Counted from the stretch's first letter, positions 1 to 6,746 are shown. The stretch is 7,357 nt of DNA from Luminiphilus sp. (GCA_029251065.1 JAQXEB010000241.1:1-7357), one strand, 5' to 3'. Notes: generated by a model not told the origin, from the letters alone. Made by a program: numbers and translations.

Positions 1-146
1 ATGTTCTTCTTGCGAATGGGGCCTCGACAAATAATCAAGGGCTTGATGTGGGTGCACTCAAACTGACGAACCCAAGGACTACTGCTGTCACCAAGACGTC
101 GTTCTTGATGGATCAGCGGGTTATGCAAATAGTGATCATTTGACAC
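1..146 (-). CDS. N-terminal fragment of a probable biotin carboxylase-like (ATP-grasp) protein, cut by the left edge
   Basis: The minus strand has an open frame from a GTG at 144-146 to the window edge: 48 complete codons beginning MSNDHYLHNPLIHQERRLGD and later containing HIKPLIICRGPIRKK. A GGAG ribosome binding site (154-157) lies 7 bases upstream of the GTG, and the gene starts 30 bp after the carboxyltransferase stop, so the two are probably co-transcribed. The KPLIICRGPI segment (about residues 34-43) resembles the first strand and glycine loop of biotin carboxylase N-terminal domains (KIVIANRGEIA in AccC), preceded here by an extra 30 or so residues. Being next to a carboxyltransferase supports the reading as the biotin carboxylase partner, possibly also carrying the biotin carrier domain. 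The gene call is fairly safe. The function is an inference from a short segment and gene context, because the ATP-grasp core lies outside the window. Confidence 0.68.
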   Translation of the reverse strand, partial: MSNDHYLHNPLIHQERRLGDSSSPWVRQFECTHIKPLIICRGPIRKKN

Positions 147-153
147 AGAAAAA

Positions 154-157
154 CTCC
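154..157 (-). promoter_or_regulatory. Ribosome binding site that supports the GTG start of the left-edge gene
   Basis: GGAG on the minus strand, 7 bases before the GTG at 144-146. No ATG in this frame gives a better start, so this site decides it. Confidence 0.6.
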
Positions 158-176
158 AATTTAACCGGCTGAATGT

Positions 177-1886
177 TTAGTGGAATTCGCGCTGGACGCC
201 GCCCATTGGGCCGGGCTCATAATGACGCAAACAGAACATCAGATGCTGACCGATAACCGAGCGGAGATCTGATGGCATTACGATTTGCGAGACCGAACCC
301 AGACTCAGCGCCTCCTCAGGGTTCATTATTTCGCGCTCGTAACGCTTGGCAAGATCAGCTTCGGCTGTTTTTTCCCACTCGGCAACACGTTCACGAGCCG
401 AGGCCTTCGCCTCATCCTGAGTCATCCCATTCGCAGCGAGCTCGGCAGCAGCTTCAGCAACTCTACTCGCTGCCGCGCGCCGGATAGCCTTCAGCTCGTC
501 TTTGTAAACGTACTCCACTCCCGCGGGGCCCATGACGGCAACACGAGTCGTCGGTAAAGCGACAACGAAGTCTGCGCCTGTGGGATAATTATTGTACGAG
601 GCATACGCCCCACCAAACGCGTTTCTTATCAAAATAAGGAATCGTGGTGTTCTTAAATCGACGATCGCATCCAGCATGGCGCGCCCAGCCTGAACAATAC
701 CGCGATGCTCCTGCTCTCTCCCCGGAAGAAAACCCGTCGTATCTTCAAGAAACATCACTGGAATGTTGTAGAGGTTACAAAACCGAATAAACCGCGCGTT
801 TTTCAGAGCGGCATCAATGTCGATCTGTCCCGAGGATATTGCTGAGTTATTGGCTACAAATCCGACGACATGGCCGCCGATTCGACCCAGGCAGGTGATG
901 GTGTTTTTGGCTCTCTCCTCTTGGATCTCGATAAAGTCGCCATGGTCACACAACTGTTGAATGATGATTGAACTGTCGACAGGGGTGTTGAATCCAGTGG
1001 CCGATTCAAAAGCGGTTTTCAGCAACGTATCAATGTCGCTGGTATTCCTGTCAATGGGGTCTGAGCAGACCTGTGCCTTGGGTCCCGCCGCATTACTGTC
1101 CGGGAGATACCGCAAGATTTCTCTGACCTTTCGTAGCGCAGCCACCTCGTCCTCAACCACAAAGTCCGTGACGCCTGTTTGACTGTGAACATCTGGACCG
1201 CCAAGTTCATCGGGCGTAATGTCCTCACCGAGAACCGACTTAACCACCCCGGGCCCTGTCAAACCAAAAAACGTGTCTCGAGGTTGAATAAGAAAGCTGC
1301 CTTGCCGCGGCAAATAACTTCCGCCACCGGCATTAAAGCCGAACATGCACATAATACTGGGCACGACGCCCGAGATCTTTCTGAGGCCTGTGAATGCCTC
1401 CGCGTAACCGTCTAGGCCACCTACTCCTGCGGGAATATAGGCTCCAGCAGAATCATTTAAGCCCACTAGCGGAATCTTGCGCTGACCTGCGACCTCAAAA
1501 AGACGAGCTAGTTTCTCGCCATTTGTCGCATCCATGGAGCCTGCTCTGAGTGTAAAGTCATGCCCATAAATCGCGACGTCGCGTCCGTCGATCTTACCAA
1601 TGGCCGTCACAAGCGACGCCCCGTCCATGTTTGGCCCCCAATTTTGATAAAGAATCGTTGGGGCTTCATCGACAAGGAAATGGACACGTTCCCAGACAGT
1701 CATGCGGTTTTTACTGTGCTGGCGCTGAATATTTCGGTCGGTCGCCGCGGTTGTGGGCAATCGCTGCAACTCGAGACCACGTGCTATTGCGAGTTCATAC
1801 TCAGTAGTCGGTCGCTCAGTATCACCGATCTCCTCAAAAGGATTCGTCAATGTGGGCTCTAAATTATTATCAGGTGTTAAGTCCAT
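177..1886 (-). CDS. Acyl-CoA carboxylase carboxyltransferase subunit (PccB/MccB-like)
   Basis: A 569-residue carboxyltransferase that would move CO2 from carboxybiotin to an acyl-CoA in the cytoplasm. Both crotonase-fold halves are present. The N-terminal half has GLNDSAGAYIPAGVGG (142-157), the NAGGGSYLP turn (185-193), and TGPGVVKSVLGED with DELGG (210-230). The C-terminal half has VGFVANN (341-347), IDIDAALKNARFIRFC (355-370), DTTGFLPG (382-389) and RNAFGGAYAS (421-430). These match the oxyanion-hole and CoA/biotin-site motifs of PccB-type proteins. The ATG start has an AGGA site 6 bases upstream (1893-1896). The protein is longer than typical PccB (about 510-540 residues), mainly through an Ala/Glu-rich helical insertion at about 462-521. 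The gene just downstream looks like a biotin carboxylase. Substrate cannot be told from sequence: propionyl-, methylcrotonyl-, geranyl- or another acyl-CoA are possible. A decarboxylase alpha subunit (GcdA type) is less likely given that neighbour. Confidence 0.93.
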   Translation of the reverse strand: MDLTPDNNLEPTLTNPFEEIGDTERPTTEYELAIARGLELQRLPTTAATDRNIQRQHSKNRMTVWERVHFLVDEAPTILYQNWGPNMDGASLVTAIGKIDGRDVAIYGHDFTLRAGSMDATNGEKLARLFEVAGQRKIPLVGLNDSAGAYIPAGVGGLDGYAEAFTGLRKISGVVPSIMCMFGFNAGGGSYLPRQGSFLIQPRDTFFGLTGPGVVKSVLGEDITPDELGGPDVHSQTGVTDFVVEDEVAALRKVREILRYLPDSNAAGPKAQVCSDPIDRNTSDIDTLLKTAFESATGFNTPVDSSIIIQQLCDHGDFIEIQEERAKNTITCLGRIGGHVVGFVANNSAISSGQIDIDAALKNARFIRFCNLYNIPVMFLEDTTGFLPGREQEHRGIVQAGRAMLDAIVDLRTPRFLILIRNAFGGAYASYNNYPTGADFVVALPTTRVAVMGPAGVEYVYKDELKAIRRAAASRVAEAAAELAANGMTQDEAKASARERVAEWEKTAEADLAKRYEREIMNPEEALSLGSVSQIVMPSDLRSVIGQHLMFCLRHYEPGPMGGVQREFH

Positions 1887-1911
1887 TCTCTTTCCTACGT
1901 CTCTGATGGAG

Positions 1912-1927
1912 TACGACCACGTTCGTA
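1912..1927. promoter_or_regulatory. Short inverted repeat upstream of the carboxyltransferase gene, possible operator
   Basis: TACGA and TCGTA flank a 6-base spacer (1912-1916 and 1923-1927), 26 bp before the ATG. The position between the candidate -10 box and the ribosome binding site suits an operator. Five-base arms arise easily by chance and no known regulator motif is recognised. Confidence 0.2.
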
Positions 1928-1952
1928 AGCCAAAAAATAACCGGCGCTAGAG

Positions 1953-1958
1953 ATCATA
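1953..1958 (-). promoter_or_regulatory. Candidate -10 box for the carboxyltransferase unit
   Basis: TATGAT on the minus strand matches the sigma70 -10 consensus at five of six positions and lies 66 bp before the ATG. At the usual spacing the upstream hexamer (TCATCG) is a poor -35, so this could only be an activated or chance site. Confidence 0.2.
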
Positions 1959-2053
1959 CGCACACGAATCATTTCCGATGACACCGCCCATACTCGCATA
2001 GATGTTATGTAAAAAACCTCACCCATTTGCCGTATTTTCGGGCCGTTTGTCGC

Positions 2054-3028
2054 TTAAATCCGAGGAACAACAAGCCTTGAACAGAACTCGTGTCTTTCCT
2101 CTGGGTCGGCAATTGACATCGCATGGCGCACAAAGTCACTGTTCAGATGAGGAGCAAGCTGTTCGATAAAGGCAAACATAAAGCCTCTGAGAAACGTGCC
2201 GCGTCGAAAGGCAATGCAAGACAGCATGGGCGAGAAGTACTTATTGGTACCTATCCTTACCAAGTCATCATCGATCGTCTCCTCAACGGCCATGGTCGAT
2301 ATGATACCGACACCAAGCCCCCGTCGAACGTATGTCTTAATCACGTCTGCGTCGGCAGCTGTAACAACATAGTTAGGAACTAAACCACGGGCCTCGAAGC
2401 CTTCATCGATACGATAACGCCCTGTGAAGCCGTCGGTATAAGTGATGATGGGGTATTGAGCCACCTGCTCAAGTGTTGGGTCGACAACGTCTGTCAACGG
2501 ATGCCCCCTCGGCACCACCACGCAGTGGGTCCAACGGAAAAAAGGGAGGGACACGAGCGACGCATACTGCTGCACGGCTTCTGTGGCGATGGCAAAATCC
2601 ACAGCGCCTTTAGCTGCCATCTCCGCAATCTGCTGTGGACTCCCTTGCTTCATTTCAAGCGAAACATCCGGGTGCTCCTGAACAAACTTTGAGATTGACT
2701 CGGGTAATACGTAACGGGCTTGCCCGTGCGTTGTCGCAACAGACATTCGACCAGCAACGTTGTCAGAGTAGTCCTGAGCGATACGCTTTATCGACTCAGT
2801 TTTTCGCAAAATTTCTCCGGCAATATCAATGATCGCTTCGCCGGCGGGCGTAATGTGCGTCAAGTGCTTCCCACTGCGCGCAAAAATCTCAACACCAAGC
2901 TCTCCCTCGAGCAGACGTATCTGCTTGCTAATACCGGGTTGTGAAGTAAAGAGACTTTGTGCGGTAGATGACACGTTTAAATCGTGATGTGCCACCTCCC
3001 AGATGTACTTGAGTTGTTGCAACTTCAT
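2054..3028 (-). CDS. cysB: CysB, LysR-type regulator of sulfur assimilation
   Basis: CysB controls cysteine biosynthesis and sulfate/thiosulfate uptake genes, with N-acetylserine or O-acetylserine as inducer in enterobacteria. The 324 residues equal the E. coli length and align without gaps. The winged helix-turn-helix contains NVSSTAQSLFTSQPGISKQI (18-37) and RSGKHLTHITPAG (51-63), followed by the linker and effector domain (about 90-300) with DADVIKTYVRRGLGVGI (226-242). Residues matching the anion-binding pocket described for Klebsiella CysB are T100, Q103, T149 and T202. Position 102, Thr in E. coli, is Gly here. I start at the ATG (3026-3028) giving MKLQQL as in other CysB proteins. An in-frame GTG two codons earlier lies inside the Shine-Dalgarno TGAGGTG and is rejected. 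The LPFFRW segment is somewhat like the paralogue Cbl, but the start and length favour CysB. Confidence 0.95.
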   Translation of the reverse strand: MKLQQLKYIWEVAHHDLNVSSTAQSLFTSQPGISKQIRLLEGELGVEIFARSGKHLTHITPAGEAIIDIAGEILRKTESIKRIAQDYSDNVAGRMSVATTHGQARYVLPESISKFVQEHPDVSLEMKQGSPQQIAEMAAKGAVDFAIATEAVQQYASLVSLPFFRWTHCVVVPRGHPLTDVVDPTLEQVAQYPIITYTDGFTGRYRIDEGFEARGLVPNYVVTAADADVIKTYVRRGLGVGIISTMAVEETIDDDLVRIGTNKYFSPMLSCIAFRRGTFLRGFMFAFIEQLAPHLNSDFVRHAMSIADPEERHEFCSRLVVPRI

Positions 3029-3031
3029 AAG

Positions 3032-3038
3032 CACCTCA
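3032..3038 (-). promoter_or_regulatory. Ribosome binding site of cysB
   Basis: TGAGGTG on the minus strand, with the GAGG core 5 bases before the ATG at 3026-3028. It overlaps the alternative GTG start (3032-3034), which argues that the ATG is the true start. Confidence 0.65.
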
Positions 3039-3058
3039 AGGAATAAAAATCGAGCCTT

Positions 3059-3087
3059 AAGATACTTTGGTTCTAAGGGTCTGTACA
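3059..3087 (-). promoter_or_regulatory. Candidate sigma70 promoter for cysB
   Basis: TGTACA (3082-3087) and TATCTT (3059-3064) are 17 bases apart on the minus strand, in the 60-bp gap between the nucleotidase stop and cysB. Each hexamer matches consensus at four of six positions. cysB is often transcribed from its own, autoregulated promoter, which fits the gap. The same stretch also contains a CCTTA/TAAGG-based imperfect hairpin followed by a T-rich run, so it could instead be a weak terminator of the upstream operon. Confidence 0.3.
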
Positions 3088-3088
3088 G

Positions 3089-3997
3089 TCAGTCGAATTT
3101 TTGATTCGCGATGCCATGCGGTACATGCCCCGTCGCAATGTGATCGGCAGCGAGTTCACAGTGCGTCTCCTGATCGTCGAAGAACACATCTGCGTCGTAG
3201 GCCTTTAAAAACTCAACCTTCGGTAACCCACCTAAGAAAATCGACTCGTCCAGTCTGATGTCCCACTCTCGGAGTGTTCGAATCACGCGCTCATGCGCGG
3301 GGGCAGATCGAGCTGTGACGAGTGCAGTGCGGATTAATTGATCATCCTCTGGCAGTGCTCGTTGAAGTGTGTGTAAGGCACTTAAAAAGCTCTTGAACGG
3401 ACCACCCATTAAAGGCTCATTCCGTTGTGCTCGCTCGCTCGCTGAGAATGCCGCAAGACCCTCGGACTTATAGACCCGTTCAGCTTCATCCGAAAAGAGC
3501 ACCGCATCACCATCAAAAGCAAATCGGATGGTTCCGCTCGTGCTCTCGCAAACGGGCTTTGAGACTAATGTGGCTGCCGCGACGTTATTTTCAAGCGCCA
3601 TTCGAACGTCATCGGCTTCAGACGAGAGAAACAAGTGACAGCCAAAGGCCTGTATGTACCGCCACGGGGACTCACCGCCACAGAAGGCCGCTCGAGTAAT
3701 CGGCAGCCCATAGTGCTCGATAGAATTGAAGATACGCAGCCCTGTGTCGGCTGAATTTCGCGATAAGAGAACGACCTCTACTCCCAAAGGCTCTTTCAAC
3801 GCCGCATTAAGCGCGAGCAGTTTAGTCGCTAACCCAAACGCCTGTCCGGGCTCTAGCGGAACGTCTTCATGTTCTATTTGATAGGCAGAGTAGGCCTCAA
3901 GGCCTGCTTGCTCATACACCAAGTGCTCGGCGTCGAGGTTAAAAAGGGCCCGCGATGAAATCGCGATAACCAGCTTCTCAGATGCAGGAGTCACCAA
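3089..3997 (-). CDS. 5'-nucleotidase of the cytosolic NT5C1 type (PF06189)
   Basis: A 302-residue protein predicted to dephosphorylate nucleoside 5'-monophosphates in the cytoplasm. Family-typical motifs appear in order: AISSRALFNLD (12-22), VVLLSRNSADTGLRIFNSIE (75-94), FCGGESPWRYI (105-115), RFAFDGDAVLFSDEAERVY (158-176, with D162 and D164 as likely metal/phosphate ligands) and VFFDDQ (271-276). No signal peptide is seen. The start is TTG (3995-3997), one base after the symporter stop, with a GAGG 9 bases upstream inside the symporter's last codons. A GTG is the next codon and is an equally possible start, though further from that site. Such tight spacing implies translational coupling to the transporter. 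The true substrate is unknown. AMP, a product of PAP recycling in sulfate assimilation, would suit the nearby cysB, but that is speculation. Confidence 0.88.
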   Translation of the reverse strand: MVTPASEKLVIAISSRALFNLDAEHLVYEQAGLEAYSAYQIEHEDVPLEPGQAFGLATKLLALNAALKEPLGVEVVLLSRNSADTGLRIFNSIEHYGLPITRAAFCGGESPWRYIQAFGCHLFLSSEADDVRMALENNVAAATLVSKPVCESTSGTIRFAFDGDAVLFSDEAERVYKSEGLAAFSASERAQRNEPLMGGPFKSFLSALHTLQRALPEDDQLIRTALVTARSAPAHERVIRTLREWDIRLDESIFLGGLPKVEFLKAYDADVFFDDQETHCELAADHIATGHVPHGIANQKFD

Positions 3998-3998
3998 T

Positions 3999-5369
3999 TT
4001 AGCGCGCCTCTGCGGCGTCCGTACGCTGCCTGTCGCGCGCGAAATAATCTTTCGTCAACGCAAATACCACGGGCGACAGCAGCAACAGTCCAATCAGGTT
4101 GGGAATCGCCATAAAGGCATTTAGTGTATCCGCGATAAGCCAAATCAAGCCCAAGTCGGCGCCTGCTCCGACAGGAATTGCTAATACCCAGAGTACTCTG
4201 AACGGCATAATCCCACGAGTACCGAATAGATAAACGACACAACGCTCTCCGTAGAATGCCCAGCCCATCATAGTGGTGGTTGCGAACACGACGACACCGA
4301 TCGTCACCACCCATTCGCCTCCCGGAAGCGCAGCGCCAAAAGCCATCGAGGTAAGGCTTGCCCCTGACACCCCAGAATCCAGTACGCCTGTGAGCACGAT
4401 AACTAGCCCTGTCATGGTGCAGACAATGAGTGTATCGATCATAGTACCCAACATGGCCACCAAACCCTGCTCCACAGGCTCATTGGTTTTAGCCGCCGCG
4501 TGTGCAATGGGTGCACTACCCAAACCCGCTTCGTTCGAGAAAATGCCGCGTGCCACGCCGAAGCGGATCGCCGCCCAAACGGTTGCTCCTGCAAAGCCAC
4601 CCGCTGCGGAGGCGCCGTTGAAAGCGCTGTCAAAAATAACGCCAAAGGCTTCCGGCACCGCGCTGAGATTCAACGAAATAACGATTAAACTCATGACAAT
4701 GTAGGAGATTGCCATTACCGGAACCACCGCACCCGCAGTGTCGGCGATCCTTTTGATTCCCCCTAAGATAACCGCACCTACCACAAGCATCAGCGCAACA
4801 CCCGTAACCCACCAAGGGATGCCCGCATTGTCTGTCAGAACCTGCGCTACTGAGTTCGACTGTACGGTATTGGCAAGTCCAAAGCCGGCGGTTGCACCAA
4901 AAAGCGCAAATGCAAAGGCCAACCCTGTCGCAAACGCACCGTAGCGGGGGCCCAATCCATTTCGGATGTAGTACATCGGGCCGCCGCTGAATCCACCCTG
5001 GTCGTCCTGCTCCCGATAACGAACGGCAAGGACACCCTCTGCATACTTCGTCGCCATTCCAAAGAGCGCCGTAATCCACATCCAAAACAAAGCGCCTGGC
5101 CCGCCCAACGTAATGGCTGTTGCGACACCCGCAATATTGCCTGTTCCAATCGTGGCCGACAGCGACGTCATCAATGCCTTAAACGGTGCAATGTCTCCTT
5201 CGCCACGACCTGACACCCCGGAAAACAGGAGAGACACGGCCCGCGGGACCTTTCTCAGGGTCATAAAGCCCAACCCAGCGGTCAGGAAGATACCCGTACC
5301 CAGCAGCAGGATCAGCATTGGAAGCCCCCACGCCACGTCGTTGATGTCGCGGATTATTGTTTCAACCAT
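3999..5369 (-). CDS. AGCS-family alanine/glycine:cation symporter
   Basis: An inner-membrane protein of 456 residues, normal for the family, that imports a small neutral amino acid (alanine, glycine or related) with Na+ or H+. The sequence is strongly hydrophobic with about ten predicted membrane segments. Family signatures are LSATIGTGNIAGVATAI (70-86), GGPGALFWMW (89-98), KYAEGVLAVRYR (108-119), GGPMYYIRNGLG (129-140), GVARGIFSNEAGLGSAPIAH (271-290) and MGWAFYGERC (368-377). The cytoplasmic C-terminus is charged. The ATG lies 14 bp after the PLP-enzyme stop, with a GAGAG-type ribosome binding site between. Some AGCS members accept both L- and D-alanine, which is relevant next to an enzyme of probable D-cysteine specificity. 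The substrate cannot be fixed from sequence. Confidence 0.95.
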   Translation of the reverse strand: MVETIIRDINDVAWGLPMLILLLGTGIFLTAGLGFMTLRKVPRAVSLLFSGVSGRGEGDIAPFKALMTSLSATIGTGNIAGVATAITLGGPGALFWMWITALFGMATKYAEGVLAVRYREQDDQGGFSGGPMYYIRNGLGPRYGAFATGLAFAFALFGATAGFGLANTVQSNSVAQVLTDNAGIPWWVTGVALMLVVGAVILGGIKRIADTAGAVVPVMAISYIVMSLIVISLNLSAVPEAFGVIFDSAFNGASAAGGFAGATVWAAIRFGVARGIFSNEAGLGSAPIAHAAAKTNEPVEQGLVAMLGTMIDTLIVCTMTGLVIVLTGVLDSGVSGASLTSMAFGAALPGGEWVVTIGVVVFATTTMMGWAFYGERCVVYLFGTRGIMPFRVLWVLAIPVGAGADLGLIWLIADTLNAFMAIPNLIGLLLLSPVVFALTKDYFARDRQRTDAAEAR

Positions 5370-5383
5370 GCCTACTCTCGCTT

Positions 5384-6409
5384 TTACTGTGGTGTGTTGA
5401 CGGCTTGAACTCGCTGCAGCGAAGTTTGAAGCGCATCTGCATGTGGAAAGATACCGAATACCCCTCCCGTATGCACAAAAATGATATCCGCAGCCTCCGA
5501 CAGAAACGACGAGTGCTCAAGATCAGTCACCATGCCGTGAAAGGCTTTGCCGGTATAGACTGGGTCAAGCGTGATCCCCTCCAGCCGAGCCAACTCTGCC
5601 AGTGTATCAAATACGGCCTGATCGGCCCGTCCATACCCCGGTCCAATAAAATGGTCATTGGTGACCGTCTTAATCGGCTCGACCGGCAAGTCAGGTGTCG
5701 AGGCGCGCAAGGCTTGCCAGTCTTGCTGCGCCTTGTCGTTGAAGTAGGCGGCGTCATCGCAGACGGCATAACTGACAACGTCTGCGGGTAAGTTGTGCAT
5801 TAGCACACCCGCATTTAAACCCGCCTGAGTTCCCCCGGAGCCAGTTGCATGAACGATCGCCGCTTGCCGTATCGAGTGCCGCGCCATGTCCGATGAGAGC
5901 TCTTCAACCGCTGCGATGTATCCCCAAATACCGATTTCATCACTGCCGCCAATGGGCAGAGACAACGCCTTCTCTCCCTTAGCTGCCCAACGCTGCACCG
6001 CGTTCGCCAAGTGTTCGGTCATCTCATCGCCGGTAGTACTTCGAGACACATAAGTGATGTTGGCATCGAGCAGTCGGCTCAATAAGTAGTTCCCCTCAAG
6101 CGCTTGCTCCTCCCCACGCAAAATGAGCTCGCACTTTATACCCAACTGCGCTGCAACAGCCGCGGTTGCACGGCAGTGATTACTCTGCAGCGCTCCGGCC
6201 GTGACCAATACGGTACATTGGCGTGCTCGAGCCTCTGCCGCTATAAACTCGAGTTTTCTGACCTTGTTTCCGGTCAACAGTGAACCCGTGAGGTCATCGC
6301 GCTTGCACCAGATACGGCGCCCGCGCCCCCAACGGGCAGTCGCACGCTCAAGAAACACAAAAGGCGATGGCAAGAGCGCCAGCGGCTCCCTCGGTGGGTA
6401 CTTAACCAT
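5384..6409 (-). CDS. PLP-dependent D-cysteine desulfhydrase-like enzyme (ACC deaminase family)
   Basis: A 341-residue fold-type II PLP enzyme. D-cysteine desulfhydrases release pyruvate, H2S and ammonia; ACC deaminases open aminocyclopropane carboxylate. Seen in order: KRDDLTG (36-42), GNKVRKLEF with the PLP lysine K49 (48-56), GALQSNHCR (72-80) holding the catalytic-type serine S76, the phosphate-binding loop ATGSGGTQAG (188-197), IGPGYG (255-260), DPVYTGKAFHGM (282-293) and VHTGG (312-316). Thr286 and Thr314 occupy positions that are Glu and Leu in true ACC deaminases (E295/L322 in Pseudomonas) and Thr in D-cysteine desulfhydrases, so desulfhydrase-type activity is favoured. I start at the ATG (6407-6409), four bases after the yajC stop. 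The frame stays open upstream, but a longer version would overlap yajC and add residues the family lacks. The yajC overlap-free spacing and a weak GGGTG site suggest coupling to yajC. Confidence 0.9.
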   Translation of the reverse strand: MVKYPPREPLALLPSPFVFLERATARWGRGRRIWCKRDDLTGSLLTGNKVRKLEFIAAEARARQCTVLVTAGALQSNHCRATAAVAAQLGIKCELILRGEEQALEGNYLLSRLLDANITYVSRSTTGDEMTEHLANAVQRWAAKGEKALSLPIGGSDEIGIWGYIAAVEELSSDMARHSIRQAAIVHATGSGGTQAGLNAGVLMHNLPADVVSYAVCDDAAYFNDKAQQDWQALRASTPDLPVEPIKTVTNDHFIGPGYGRADQAVFDTLAELARLEGITLDPVYTGKAFHGMVTDLEHSSFLSEAADIIFVHTGGVFGIFPHADALQTSLQRVQAVNTPQ

Positions 6410-6413
6410 GCGT

Positions 6414-6746
6414 TTATGCACCCAAGGTTTTAATGGTGCCTTTGGGTAATGTTGCCGTGACATGCGTGCGTTGAAACTTGAGGTCGACCTTATCGGATAC
6501 ATTGACCACCACGTATAAGTCCGACAGATCCATCACCTTTCCCATAAGTCCGGAGCTCATTAACACCTCATCACCCTTGGACAACGAGCTGACCAGTTCC
6601 GCATGCTCTTTCTGTCGCTTGCGCTGAGGCCTAATGGTCGTGAAGTACATAAAAATCAACAAGCCAATCATCATCGCCGGGAGGAACCACTCCCCACCCG
6701 CGGGTGCTGAATTTGCCGTCTGTGCATGTGCCTGACTAATAAACAT
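6414..6746 (-). CDS. yajC: YajC, Sec translocase accessory subunit
   Basis: A small single-span inner-membrane protein that associates with SecDF in the protein export machinery. The 110 residues match the usual size. The short N-terminus MFISQAHAQ is typical, followed by a membrane helix at about 20-37 (WFLPAMMIGLLIFMYF), the conserved RPQRKRQKEH (39-48) and SLSKGDEVLMSSGLMGKV (53-70), ending in LPKGTIKTLGA. The ATG has a TGAGG ribosome binding site 7 bases upstream (6754-6758). In most gammaproteobacteria yajC sits between tgt and secD. Here it stands between a nuclease gene and a PLP enzyme gene, so it may be a relocated or second copy. Confidence 0.93.
   Translation of the reverse strand: MFISQAHAQTANSAPAGGEWFLPAMMIGLLIFMYFTTIRPQRKRQKEHAELVSSLSKGDEVLMSSGLMGKVMDLSDLYVVVNVSDKVDLKFQRTHVTATLPKGTIKTLGA

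Larger units (their letters stand above)
1887..2053. other. Intergenic region between cysB and the carboxyltransferase gene
   Basis: 167 bp with no supportable gene. It is the likely place for a promoter of the carboxyltransferase unit. Read on the minus strand, cysB's stop is followed by a small CCG/CGG hairpin and, further on, a run of six T (about 2021-2026), but the stem and T-run are not adjacent, so no convincing terminator is seen. A TATGAT box (1953-1958) and an inverted repeat (1912-1927) are listed separately. Confidence 0.6.

Noticed and set aside
3..143. Plus-strand frame of 46 codons open from the left edge
   Set aside because: It is codon-aligned antisense to the minus-strand gene, which has a good ribosome binding site and recognisable motifs. 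The plus frame has neither.
2010..2053. Possible terminator after cysB
   Set aside because: A three- to four-pair CCG/CGG hairpin and a later run of six T are present, but they are separated by about 15 bases, so they do not form a standard intrinsic terminator.
3429..3443. Tetranucleotide repeat (GCTC, nearly four copies) inside the nucleotidase gene, considered as a phase-variation tract
   Set aside because: Too few copies to slip often, and the encoded residues fit the protein without disruption.
4273..4704. Plus-strand open frame of 143 codons
   Set aside because: It lies wholly opposite the AGCS symporter gene. Its Ala/Pro/Thr-rich composition reflects the complement of membrane-protein codons, and no family is recognisable.
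4630..5085. Minus-strand open frame of 151 codons
   Set aside because: It is an out-of-frame shadow of the symporter, rich in Cys, Arg and Trp, which is typical of non-coding frames.
5357..5791. Plus-strand open frame of 144 codons
   Set aside because: It is antisense to the PLP enzyme and the symporter start, with no ribosome binding site or domain.
6410..6502. Upstream extension of the PLP enzyme by 31 residues
   Set aside because: It would overlap yajC coding sequence and add residues that family members lack. The ATG at 6407-6409 gives the normal length.
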